From assembly GCF_027587175.1 (NCBI RefSeq), contig NZ_JAPCID010000018.1:1-64000 (forward strand): 64,000 bases of DNA. The letters run 5' to 3'. Both the position numbers and the translations under genes were made by a program. A model generated the notes under the pieces. That model was not told the origin of the DNA, did no database searches, and saw nothing but the letters and a program-made list of their open reading frames with translations. Source of the stretch: Solirubrobacter deserti. GTDB lineage: Bacteria > Actinomycetota > Thermoleophilia > Solirubrobacterales > Solirubrobacteraceae. Shown piece after piece: positions 43,434-51,198 of the stretch. The first letter of the stretch is position 1; each line of letters opens with the position of its first letter.

Positions 43434-44176
43434 GACTGCACCTCGGAAGGCCGGCCGGCGACGAGATCGCCGGCGCGGCGGCGCAGGCGCTCGAGCGGAC
43501 GGGCGGCGTCGAAGCGCGCCGCAGACCGCGCTTGCTTGACATCGTCATAGCGCCAGAGCGCCCACGGGGAGCCCGGGCGCGCAAGCCGCAGCGCTCCGAT
43601 CAGCGCCGCGATCGGCATGAAGAGGCCGATCACGCCGAGCAGCACGCGGCCCTTGGCGAACGCGACGGCGGCCAGGCCGACGACGCCGCCCGCGACCGCG
43701 ATCGTCCCCCACAGCGACAGCGGCTCGTCGAGCCCGAAGGGGCGCGTCCCGATCACGACCAGCGCGGCGAACGCGAGCGAGCACAGCACGGCGTCGAAGG
43801 ACGAGCGGCCGCGCTCGGCCCAGTAGACGTCGTCGAGGTGCACCCACAGGGCGAACTCGTCCAGCGTGAAGCCGGCGCCGACGCCGAAGCCGATCGCGAC
43901 GAGATGCCACCACGGCGCCTGCAGCGGGGCGGCGAAGGCGAGAAAGCCCGACAGCAGCATCAGCCCGATCCCCCACACGAGGTGATGGACGTGCACGCCG
44001 CGGGTCTCGATCCCGCCCGGCCACCAGCGCACGCTGCGCGTCATGCGCGCGCTCGTGCGGATGGCCAGGAACGAGATCAGGAAGGCCGTGAGCACGACGA
44101 ACGCCGCGCCCGGACCGGGATGCAGGCGGTCGCCGAACGGGTCGACGGCGACCATCGAGACGATCGGCGACCGCAT
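43430..44176 (-). CDS. Polytopic membrane protein coupled to the LysX-like gene
   Basis: 248 residues from ATG at 44176. About six to seven membrane segments; conserved-looking polar motifs GVHVHHLVWGIGLML and FTLDEFALWVHLDDVYW (His, Asp and Glu clusters) suggest a metal site or catalytic centre in the membrane. Similar proteins are found next to actinobacterial lysX genes, as I recall, but no function is established. It lies 4 nt after the secreted protein gene and overlaps the LysX-like start. Confidence 0.82.
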   Translation of the reverse strand: MRSPIVSMVAVDPFGDRLHPGPGAAFVVLTAFLISFLAIRTSARMTRSVRWWPGGIETRGVHVHHLVWGIGLMLLSGFLAFAAPLQAPWWHLVAIGFGVGAGFTLDEFALWVHLDDVYWAERGRSSFDAVLCSLAFAALVVIGTRPFGLDEPLSLWGTIAVAGGVVGLAAVAFAKGRVLLGVIGLFMPIAALIGALRLARPGSPWALWRYDDVKQARSAARFDAARPLERLRRRAGDLVAGRPSEVQS

Positions 44177-44180
44177 GCCG

Positions 44181-44675
44181 TCAGCCGCCCGCGATCGGCT
44201 GGACGATCCCGGCGCCGCTGCTGCCGGTGGCGGCGATGACGAGCTCCTTGCGGACCTGCGCGACGGTCTTGCCCTTGAAGGCGAGCTTGACGTTGGTCGT
44301 CACGTTGCTCGGGCTCCCGGACACGCTGTCGTTGGACAGCGAGATCGTGCCGGTGGTGCCGCTCCAGGTGCCGTTCGTGCGCGGCTTGAACGCGCGCAGG
44401 TTGGAGCTGTAGCTGAGGGTCGCGGTCTGGCCGGCGGGCACGTTGGCGGCCTGGACCGAGCAGACCGCGTAGGTGTAGCCGTGGCGGCTGCGCGCGACGG
44501 AGCAGTGGCTGCCGAAGCCGATCGTGGCGGCCGGCGCGGCCGGCTGGGCCGGCGAGACGCTGGGCGTGGGTGTCGACGGCTGGGCGGGCGGGATGACTTC
44601 CTGCGCGTGTGCCGGGGCGGCGATCGCCAGCGCGGCGGCGGTGGCGGCCACGCCGCCGAGGATCTTGCGGTGCAT
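44181..44675 (-). CDS. Small secreted protein, family A copy 2
   Basis: 164 residues: signal peptide (MHRKILGGVAATAAALAIAAPAHA), a Pro/Thr/Ala-rich linker, one Cys pair (SHCSVARS and YAVCSV), then LSYSSNLRAFKP, SGTTGTISL, and TVAQVRKELVIAA. It is a paralogue of the protein at 31266-31727. A CCAAGGAG ribosome site precedes the ATG. It sits second in the site D operon, before the membrane protein and LysX-like genes, so an envelope role is likely. Confidence 0.75.
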   Translation of the reverse strand: MHRKILGGVAATAAALAIAAPAHAQEVIPPAQPSTPTPSVSPAQPAAPAATIGFGSHCSVARSRHGYTYAVCSVQAANVPAGQTATLSYSSNLRAFKPRTNGTWSGTTGTISLSNDSVSGSPSNVTTNVKLAFKGKTVAQVRKELVIAATGSSGAGIVQPIAGG

Positions 44676-44698
44676 GGGAGACTCCTTGGGGAGGGGGT

Positions 44699-45916
44699 TC
44701 AGAGACGGATGACGCGAACGGCTTTGCCGGCGGTGCGGGGGAGCGCGCCCGGCGGTTCGATCACGATGGGAAGGTCGAGTCCGTACCGGTCGAGCAGCGC
44801 GGCGCGCACCCGCTCGGCCAGGGCCGGCCGGTCGGCCGACGCGTCGAGCGGCTCGCAACGCGCGAAGGCGTCGTCGTCGCCGGCGACCAGCTGGTAGATG
44901 GGCGCGAGGCCCGGTTGGGCGAGCAGTGCCTGCTCGATCTGCGACGGGTACACGGCGACGCCGCGGAGCTGCAGCACGTCGGCGATGCGGCCCAGCAGCG
45001 GGCGCAGGCGGGCCGTGGTGCGGCCACAGGCGCACGGCTCGTCGATGAGCGACGTGAGATCGCCGGTCCGGTAGCGGATCAGCGGCATCGCCTCGCGCGT
45101 GAGCGTGGTGATCACCAGCTCGCCGAGCTCGCCCGCGGGAACCGGCTGCAGCGTGCCGGGATCGACGACCTCGACCAGGAAGTGGTCCTCGTTGACGTGC
45201 ATCCCGCAGCCGAGGTGGCACTCGGACGCGACACCCGGGCCGATGACCTCGCTCAGGCCGTACGTGTTGAGCGCCTTCAGGCCCAGCGCCGACTCGATCC
45301 GCTCGCCCAGGACGGGCGTCCACATCTCGCCGCCGAACAGGCCGATCTCGAGCGGCGTCTCGTCGAGCACGCCGGCGAGCTGGACGGCGAAGGACGGCGG
45401 ACAGCACAGCACCTGCGCCCCGAGATCGCGGATCAGCGCCGCCTGCTGCTCCAGCGACGCGCCCGCGGCCGGCACGACGGTCGCGCCGAGCCGCTCGGCG
45501 CCCTGCTGGAAGCCGAACCCGCCGGTCGTCAGGCCGTAGGGGTACGCGTTGTGCACCACCATCCCGGGCCGCACGCCGGCGCACGCCAGCGTGCGGGCCA
45601 TGAGCTCGGCCCACACGTCCAGGTCGGCGCGGGTGTGGCCCACCAGCGTCGGGCGCCCGCTGGTCCCGGTCGAGGAGTGCAGCCGCACCAGCTCGGGGCC
45701 GGCGACGGTCATCATGCCGAGCGGGTAGCTCGCGCGCAGGTCCGCCTTGACGGTAAAGGGCAGCCGGCACACGTCCTCGAGCGTCTCAACGTGTTCGACG
45801 AGTTCACGACGGGCCAGTGCCGTCCGCAGCCGCCGCAGCTGCAGTTCATGGAGCGCCTCGCGCGGCGCCGTCTCGACGGCGCTGCGGACTGGGGCCTCGC
45901 TGAGGGTGGTGGTCAT
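44699..45916 (-). CDS. PaaK-like adenylate-forming ligase (phenylacetate-CoA ligase family)
   Basis: 405 residues from ATG at 45916, the position predicted by site D. Signatures: LHSSTGTSGRPTLVGHT (AMP-binding loop), NAYPYGLTTGGFGFQQGAERLG, GEMWTPVLGERIE, NTYGLSEVIGPGVA, IRYRTGDLT and LLGRIADVLQLRGVAVYPSQIE. These match PaaK/coenzyme F390 synthetase-like enzymes, which activate aryl or other carboxylates as adenylates and thioesters. A CACG segment (DEPCACGR) could bind metal. It is slightly shorter than catabolic PaaK (about 430). No other phenylacetate genes are nearby, so a biosynthetic role is more likely (inference). Confidence 0.88.
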   Translation of the reverse strand: MTTTLSEAPVRSAVETAPREALHELQLRRLRTALARRELVEHVETLEDVCRLPFTVKADLRASYPLGMMTVAGPELVRLHSSTGTSGRPTLVGHTRADLDVWAELMARTLACAGVRPGMVVHNAYPYGLTTGGFGFQQGAERLGATVVPAAGASLEQQAALIRDLGAQVLCCPPSFAVQLAGVLDETPLEIGLFGGEMWTPVLGERIESALGLKALNTYGLSEVIGPGVASECHLGCGMHVNEDHFLVEVVDPGTLQPVPAGELGELVITTLTREAMPLIRYRTGDLTSLIDEPCACGRTTARLRPLLGRIADVLQLRGVAVYPSQIEQALLAQPGLAPIYQLVAGDDDAFARCEPLDASADRPALAERVRAALLDRYGLDLPIVIEPPGALPRTAGKAVRVIRL

Positions 45917-45951
45917 GCCGTCACGATCGACCGTCGGGCTCCCGTGGTCGT

Positions 45952-45990
45952 CAGTAGCGCGGTACTGCATTCGCCCGCCGCCCTACGTAA
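45952..45990 (-). promoter_or_regulatory. LAL-regulon site D, upstream of the PaaK-like/secreted/membrane/LysX-like operon
   Basis: On the minus strand: TTACGTAG (45990-45983), 15 bp, CAGTAC-CGCG-CTACTG (45967-45952), ACGAC, then GATCGTG and the ATG 35 nt after the motif, as for site B. Confidence 0.7.
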
Positions 45991-45998
45991 TCGGGCGG

Positions 45999-46037
45999 CT
46001 GCGTACCCCCGCGGCAAAGCGCAGTAGCGCCGTACTG
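45999..46037 (+). promoter_or_regulatory. LAL-regulon site E, upstream of the FAD oxidase/MFS operon
   Basis: CTGCGTAC (45999-46006), 15 bp, CAGTAG-CGCC-GTACTG (46022-46037), ACGAC, then CACGCTG and the ATG 36 nt after the motif. Confidence 0.7.
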
Positions 46038-46073
46038 ACGACTCGCAGCCCGACAGCGCGCACGCTGCGCGGC

Positions 46074-47366
46074 ATGACCACGCACACGGCAATCGACTTT
46101 CTCAGCCCCGGGGACGCGGGCTGGGACACGGCCCGCACCCCCTGGCATCTGCTCGCCGACCAGCGTCCCGCGTCGATCGCACGGCCCGCGGACGTCGCGG
46201 ACGTGATCGACGCCGTCCGCTTCGCCCGCACCCACGGGTTGCGCGTCGTCGCGCAGAGTACGGGCCACGGCGCCGCCGCCCTCGGGCCGCTGCACCACGC
46301 GCTCCTGCTGCGCACCGGCCAGATGAACGACGTCACCGTCGACCCGCGCGCGCGGACCGCGCGCGTCGGCGCGGGCGCGCGCTGGTGCGACGTGCTGACC
46401 GCGGTCACGCCGCACGGGCTCACCGGCCTGCACGGCTTCTCGGCCGGGGTCGGAGTCGCGGGCTACGTGCTCGGCGGCGGGCTCGGGTGGTTCGCGCGCC
46501 GGCACGGCCTCGCGTCCGAGCACGTGCGCTCGTTCGAGGTCGTCACCGCCGACGGTGAGCGGGCCCAGGTCGACCGCGACCGCGAGCCGGACCTGTTCTG
46601 GGCGCTCCGCGGCGGTGGTGGCGTGGGCGTGATCGTGACCGCGATCGAGCTCGAGCTGCTCGCCGTGCGCGAGGCCTATGCGGGCGCGCTGTGGTGGCCC
46701 ATGACGCGTGCGACGGAGGTCGCTCACGCCTACCGCGAGTGGGTCGGAACCGTGCCGGAGACGCTCACCTCGTCGCTGCGGCTGATGCACTTCCCGCCGC
46801 TGCCGGGCCTGCCCGACGCGCTGCGCGGTCGCGCGCTGGTCCAGCTCACGCTGGCCGACATCGGCGAAGACGGCGAAGCCGCGCTGGCGCCGCTGCGCGC
46901 GCTCGCTCCGGAGATCGATCACGTCGGCCGGGTGCCGGCGGCCGCGCTGGGGCAGATCGCCGGCGATCCGGTCGACCCACTGCCCGCCCGCAGCCACTCG
47001 CGCCTGCTCGGCTCGCTCACCGCCGGCACGATCGACACGCTCGTCGCGCTCGCCGACCCGCGGGTCACCACGCTCGAGCTGCGGCATCTCGGCGGGGCGC
47101 TGCGCCGTCCCGAGCACCCGGGCGCGGGGGGCGGGCTGGACGCCGAGGCGCTGGTCTTCGCCTCCGGCGTGCCGGCCACCCGCGCGCACGAACTCGCCCT
47201 GCGCGACACGTTCGCGGCGATCGACACGCTCGGTCCTGCCGCCGACCGCGACACCCTGCTCACCTTCGCCGGACGGGGCGACGCGGCCGTGCCCGCCGCG
47301 TCTCGCGAGCGCCTGCAGCGGGTCCGCGCCGCCCATGACCCCGACCGCCTGCTCGGCGACCGCTGA
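46074..47366 (+). CDS. FAD-binding oxidoreductase (PCMH/BBE type)
   Basis: 430 residues from ATG at 46074, the position set by site E. The PCMH-type FAD domain is clear: RPADVADVIDAVRFARTHGL, QSTGHGAA (His that may carry FAD covalently), RVGAGARWCDVL, GVAGYVLGGGLGWFARRHGL and the FWALRGGGGVGVI loop. The C-terminal substrate domain is atypical but ends in RVRAAHDPDRLLGDR, the usual BBE end. Enzymes of this type oxidise sugars, alkaloids or polyketides. It is followed 11 nt later by an exporter gene. Confidence 0.9.
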   Translation: MTTHTAIDFLSPGDAGWDTARTPWHLLADQRPASIARPADVADVIDAVRFARTHGLRVVAQSTGHGAAALGPLHHALLLRTGQMNDVTVDPRARTARVGAGARWCDVLTAVTPHGLTGLHGFSAGVGVAGYVLGGGLGWFARRHGLASEHVRSFEVVTADGERAQVDRDREPDLFWALRGGGGVGVIVTAIELELLAVREAYAGALWWPMTRATEVAHAYREWVGTVPETLTSSLRLMHFPPLPGLPDALRGRALVQLTLADIGEDGEAALAPLRALAPEIDHVGRVPAAALGQIAGDPVDPLPARSHSRLLGSLTAGTIDTLVALADPRVTTLELRHLGGALRRPEHPGAGGGLDAEALVFASGVPATRAHELALRDTFAAIDTLGPAADRDTLLTFAGRGDAAVPAASRERLQRVRAAHDPDRLLGDR

Positions 47367-47377
47367 GGAGCCTTCCC

Positions 47378-48781
47378 ATGCCTCGCTCGCACCGCCTGAT
47401 CCTGATCTCGATGTGCGTCTCGCTCGGCGCCGTCGTCAGCGCCGTCTCGTCACTGAACGTCGCCCTGCCCGACCTCGCCCGCGCGACCGGCGCCTCGACG
47501 ACCGAGTTGCAGTGGATCGTCGACGCCTACGCGCTCGTGTTCGCCGGTCTGCTGCTTCCCGCCGGAGCGCTCGGCGACCGGCTCGGCCGCCGGCGCGTGC
47601 TGGTCACCGGCCTGGCCGTCTTCGGCACCGGCGCGCTCGTCGCCACGCGGCTCAGCGATCCCACGCCCCTGATCGCCGTGCGCGCCGTGATGGGACTCGG
47701 CGCGGCGATGATCATGCCGACGACGCTCTCGATCATCACCGCCACCTTCCCGCCCGAGACGCGCGACCGTGCCGTCGGCGTATGGGCCGGCGTCGCGGGC
47801 GGCAGCGCGCTCGTCGGCCTGCTGGCGGCGGGGCTGGCGCTGGAGCGGTTCGCCTGGCCGTCGGTCTTCGGCCTCAACGCCGCGCTGGCGCTGCTCGGCG
47901 GCGCGATGACGGTGCGGTTCGTCCCGGCCACGGCCACGGAGCAGGCGCCGCTGGACGGCGTGGGCGCCGCGCTGTCCGCGCTCGGGCTCGGCGGCATCGT
48001 CTACGGCTTCATCGAGGGTCCCAACCGTGGCTGGACGTCCGCGATCGTCGTGGGCGCGTTCGCCGCGGGCGTCGTGCTGTTGACGGCGTTCGTAACGTGG
48101 TCGCTGCGCCGCCGGCAGCCGATGCTCGACCCGCGCCTGTTCACACGGCGCGGCTTCGCGTCCGGCTCGCTGTCGGTGTTCGTGCAGTTCTTCGCGCTCT
48201 TCGGCGTGATCTTCGTGCTGCTCCAGTACCTGCAGTTCGTGCTGCGGTACTCGCCGCTGGAGGCCGGCGCGGCGCTGGCGCCGACCGCGCTGATCATGAT
48301 CGCGCTCGCTCCACGCGTCCCGAAGCTGGTCCAGCGGGTGGGGGCGCGGTCCGTCGGCCCGCTCGGCCTGATGCTGATCGCCGGTGGCCTGCTGATCGCG
48401 GCGACGATGGGCACGGACGCCTCGTACTGGCACCTGCTCGCCGCGCTGATCCCGCTCGGGGTCGGCATGGCCCTGGCCGCGCCGCCGGCAACCGCCGCCA
48501 TCGTCGGCGCGCTGCCCGAGGACAAGCAGGGCGTCGCCTCTGCGGTCAACGACACCGCGCGGGAGGTCGGCGGCGCGCTCGGCATCGCAGTGCTCGGCTC
48601 GGTGCTGGCCGGCCACGTCGGGCACCTCGGGCCACACACGGACCCGCTGGCCGTCGTCGCGGGGTTCCACGCCGCGCTGCACGTCGGCGCGGCCACGCTG
48701 ATCGTCGGTGCGATGGCGGTGTTCTTCCATGCGTCGCACACGCCCTACTCGCGTTCGGTTCGGCGTAGATTCCCGGTGTGA
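47378..48781 (+). CDS. MFS transporter, DHA2 (EmrB/QacA) family
   Basis: 467 residues with about 14 membrane segments. Typical motifs: SSLNVALPDLARATG, TTELQWIVDAYALVFAGLLLPAGALGDRLGRR (motif A region), RAVMGLGAAMIMPTTLSII (motif C-like), and DKQGVASAVNDTAREVGGALGIAVLGSV near the C-terminus. It exports drugs or endogenous small molecules, most likely the product of the preceding oxidase pathway (inference). An AGGAG ribosome site precedes the ATG. Confidence 0.93.
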   Translation: MPRSHRLILISMCVSLGAVVSAVSSLNVALPDLARATGASTTELQWIVDAYALVFAGLLLPAGALGDRLGRRRVLVTGLAVFGTGALVATRLSDPTPLIAVRAVMGLGAAMIMPTTLSIITATFPPETRDRAVGVWAGVAGGSALVGLLAAGLALERFAWPSVFGLNAALALLGGAMTVRFVPATATEQAPLDGVGAALSALGLGGIVYGFIEGPNRGWTSAIVVGAFAAGVVLLTAFVTWSLRRRQPMLDPRLFTRRGFASGSLSVFVQFFALFGVIFVLLQYLQFVLRYSPLEAGAALAPTALIMIALAPRVPKLVQRVGARSVGPLGLMLIAGGLLIAATMGTDASYWHLLAALIPLGVGMALAAPPATAAIVGALPEDKQGVASAVNDTAREVGGALGIAVLGSVLAGHVGHLGPHTDPLAVVAGFHAALHVGAATLIVGAMAVFFHASHTPYSRSVRRRFPV

Positions 48782-48782
48782 C

Positions 48783-49010
48783 TCCTTCCCGGCGGGCGTG
48801 GGCAAGTTGCGCCTCGCGCGCGCGTCGTGGCCGCCCAGGGAGCGCGACGACACGTTCGGCTCGCTCGTGCACGTCGATGCCTTCCAGGGCGGCATCGCCA
48901 CGGCCATCGGGGACTTCGAGGGCGCGCAAGTCGGCCACCGGCGCATCCAGGCGGGGCACCGCGCCTCGCGGGCGATTGGTCGCGAGATCGTCGGGTCCCG
49001 GCGGACCTAC
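48783..49010 (+). pseudogene. Remnant of a fourth LAL regulator
   Basis: The frame directly after the MFS gene reads PAGVGKLRLARA (a Walker A with Ser replaced by Leu; compare PAGVGKSRLAR in LAL2) and then jumps to RDDTFGSLVHVDAFQGGIA (compare RRDTFGTMTVVSAFRVGIA in LAL2 and DTFDAVVHVHTFQVGIA in LAL1). So the head of an ATPase module is joined to part of the TPR region with about 550 residues missing, and no helix-turn-helix follows. It is best explained as a deletion remnant of a full LAL gene downstream of site E. Confidence 0.7.
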
Positions 49011-50704
49011 GTTGCCTGCACGGACGTGCGTAGCGGCGCGTGCGCCGGCTGCGCGTGCGCCGGCACGGTGACCGCCTCGGGGAGCCGCAGGGCGATCGCC
49101 AGCCGGTAGATCACCAGGCTCCAGGCGGCCGACGCCGTTAGGCCGCCGACGAGCCCGAGATCGTTGTTGCCGCCGTCCGCGAGCACGTGCTTGAACACGC
49201 CGACGCCGCCGATGATCCCGCCCGGCCCGAACCCGCCGAAGTACGAGATCACGAGCATGCCCGCGAAATACGGCGCGATCCAGAGCGCCGGGCGCCATTG
49301 GATCGGTTCGGCGGCCGGGTTGAGATCGAGCGCGTAGGAGACCGCGACGAGCGCGTAGCCCACGAGCATCGCGGCCATCAGCGTGGTCAGCGTCTGCCAG
49401 CCGGACCAGTACATGATCCAGCTCGCGCACACGAACGCGAGCGGCGCGAGGACGCCCGCCGCCGGCAGCCGGTACACCCGGGGCGCGTCGGGCCGGCTCT
49501 TGCGCAGCGCGCCCAGCGCGAGCGGCGCTGCGGCGTACATCAGCACCGACGCACTGGTGACGATCCCGACCAGCTTGCCCCAGCTCGGGAACGGCAGCAG
49601 GAACAGCAGGCCGATCGCGGTGGAGAACAGGACGCCGAAGACCGGGACGAGCGTGCGCTCGTGGGTGCGCTCGAAGTGCTGCGGGACGTAGCCGTTGCGC
49701 GCGAGCGCGTGGCTGATCCGGGAGGAGGTGGTCAGATAGATCAGCCCGCTGCCGAACGGCGAGACGACTGCGTCCAGCCGCAGCAGGAACGCGAGCCAGG
49801 CCAGCCCCGCGACCGACGCGATCGCGTAGAACGGACCCGCGTTGAGGGCCACGATCGCCGGGTCGGTGCTGCCGGCCCCGAGGCCGGTCCAGTCGTGTGA
49901 CACGAGCAGTGCCGGGTTCAGCGAGCCGATGAACGCGAACTGCAGCAGCGTGTAGATCGCGGCGCCGATCAGGATCGACGCGATCACCGCCCGCGGCAAG
50001 TCGCGACCGGGGTTCTTCGCCTCACCGCCGAGCTGCGTCGCCTGCTCGAAGCCGAGCAGCGCGAACACGATCCCCCCCGACGGCAGCGAGACGAGGATCG
50101 AGTGGACGGCGGAGCCGTCGACGAAGAAGCCGCCGCCGGCCGTGAGGTTGCTCGCGTGGAAGTGCGTCGCGAGCAGCACGACGATCGTCACCACGGGGAT
50201 CGCGACCTTCCACACGGTGATCGCGTTGTTGGCGCGCGTGAGCCAGCGGATGCCGATCAGGTTCAGCACGACGAAGCACGCCATCAGGACCACGGCGACC
50301 ACGATCCCGCTGCCGCTCAGGGTGCCGCTCGCGCGGTAGAGCCCGTGGCCCCAGTCCGTGGTCGACAGGTACTGGATCGCGGCCAGCACCTCGATCGGGG
50401 CGGTGGCCGCGGCCTGCAGGTAGGAGGCCCAGCCGAACGTCATGCCCGCGAGGTTGCCGAACGCGTGGTGCGGGAACCGGCTCGTGCCGCCGCTCTCGGG
50501 GAACATCCCGGCCAGCTCGGCGTGCACGAGCGCGAGCAGGATCACGATCGCGGAGGCGAGCACCCAGCCGATCAGGGCCGACGGGCCGGCGGTGGTCGCG
50601 GCGACCAGCGCGCCGAACAGCCACCCGGAGCCGATGATGGAGCCTTCGGAGGCCCACAGCAGGCCCCAGAAGCCGACGTTGCGCTTGAGCGTGGACTCGA
50701 TCAT
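49007..50704 (-). CDS. APC-superfamily amino acid/amine permease
   Basis: 565 residues from ATG at 50704 (overlapping the upstream stop, ATGA). About 12-14 membrane segments. Early motif GFWGLLWASEGSIIGSGWLFG matches the APC substrate-binding loop (GSIIGSGW), then PESGGTSRFPHHAFG and FALLGFEQATQLGGEAKNPGRDLPRAV. Relatives carry amino acids or polyamines, usually with protons. The long C-terminal extension ends in a soluble tail. Co-transcribed with the 88-residue gene from site F. Confidence 0.92.
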   Translation of the reverse strand: MIESTLKRNVGFWGLLWASEGSIIGSGWLFGALVAATTAGPSALIGWVLASAIVILLALVHAELAGMFPESGGTSRFPHHAFGNLAGMTFGWASYLQAAATAPIEVLAAIQYLSTTDWGHGLYRASGTLSGSGIVVAVVLMACFVVLNLIGIRWLTRANNAITVWKVAIPVVTIVVLLATHFHASNLTAGGGFFVDGSAVHSILVSLPSGGIVFALLGFEQATQLGGEAKNPGRDLPRAVIASILIGAAIYTLLQFAFIGSLNPALLVSHDWTGLGAGSTDPAIVALNAGPFYAIASVAGLAWLAFLLRLDAVVSPFGSGLIYLTTSSRISHALARNGYVPQHFERTHERTLVPVFGVLFSTAIGLLFLLPFPSWGKLVGIVTSASVLMYAAAPLALGALRKSRPDAPRVYRLPAAGVLAPLAFVCASWIMYWSGWQTLTTLMAAMLVGYALVAVSYALDLNPAAEPIQWRPALWIAPYFAGMLVISYFGGFGPGGIIGGVGVFKHVLADGGNNDLGLVGGLTASAAWSLVIYRLAIALRLPEAVTVPAHAQPAHAPLRTSVQAT

Positions 50705-50967
50705 CGCCAGCACACCCATCCGCAGAAGCCGTCGGGCATGGGAAGCGGCGAAGCCCGCCAGGCGCCGTCGAGGCCGTCGCGCGGCCCCGCGAGGCGCCGC
50801 GTGTCGCCGAGCGCCTTCGCGAGCGCCTCCTGGGGCAGCACCACTGCGGTCGGGCCGAGCGTGGCGCCCACGTCCAGGTGCGTCTCGACGGTCGCGTCGA
50901 AGACGTCGGGCAGCGTACGGGCGAGGGCCCGCCGTGCCGGGGCTCGGTCGAGGTCGATGGTCGTCAT
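50701..50967 (-). CDS. 88-residue protein with Cys/aromatic C-terminal tail
   Basis: ATG at 50967 with a good AGGAG site 9 nt upstream; first gene after site F and coupled to the permease by ATGA. The N-terminal part is acidic-helical (PDVFDATVETHLDVGATLGP, ALAKALGD), and the protein ends PMPDGFCGWVCWR: two Cys, two Trp and a Phe in nine residues. No family recognised. The split into a helical leader-like part and a short Cys/aromatic end recalls a peptide precursor, but no modification enzyme is seen next to it, so this is speculative. A peptide regulator of the permease is another option. Confidence 0.65.
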   Translation of the reverse strand: MTTIDLDRAPARRALARTLPDVFDATVETHLDVGATLGPTAVVLPQEALAKALGDTRRLAGPRDGLDGAWRASPLPMPDGFCGWVCWR

Positions 50968-51024
50968 CCGGGATGCTCCTGGGGAGGGAGTCAGGAGCGT
51001 CCCAGCGGCCGCGTGGCCGCTCGT

Positions 51025-51063
51025 CCGTATCTCGCTACTGCATCTGGGGCCGGGGCGTACGTA
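51025..51063 (-). promoter_or_regulatory. LAL-regulon site F, upstream of the 88-residue protein/permease operon
   Basis: On the minus strand: TACGTACG (51063-51056), 15 bp, CAGTAG-CGAG-ATACGG (51040-51025), then GACGCTC at the standard position. The start codon follows after a short leader with an AGGAG site. Confidence 0.6.
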
Positions 51064-51094
51064 CATCCCATAGCGGTGTCGGCGCCCGGCCCGG

Positions 51095-51134
51095 CTACGT
51101 ACGAGGCGCTGCGCGTTTGCGTAGTGCGGTACTG
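51095..51134 (+). promoter_or_regulatory. LAL-regulon site G, upstream of the two large secreted proteins
   Basis: CTACGTAC (51095-51102), 16 bp, GCGTAG-TGCG-GTACTG (51119-51134), AAGAC, then GACGATG at the standard position. The ATG at 51199 follows after a leader with a GAAAGG site. Confidence 0.65.
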
Positions 51135-51198
51135 AAGACCGCCTGCCGCGCCGCGTGGACGATGCGGGACGCAACGCATCCTCCCCCGAAAGGTCCGC

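Noticed and set aside
41256-43550. Plus-strand frame of 764 codons
   Set aside because: Antisense to the LysX-like gene, whose synthetase and transferase motifs are unmistakable.
44699-45916. A phenylacetate degradation locus
   Set aside because: Only the PaaK-like ligase is present; no paaABCDE-like oxygenase or ring-cleavage genes are in the window.
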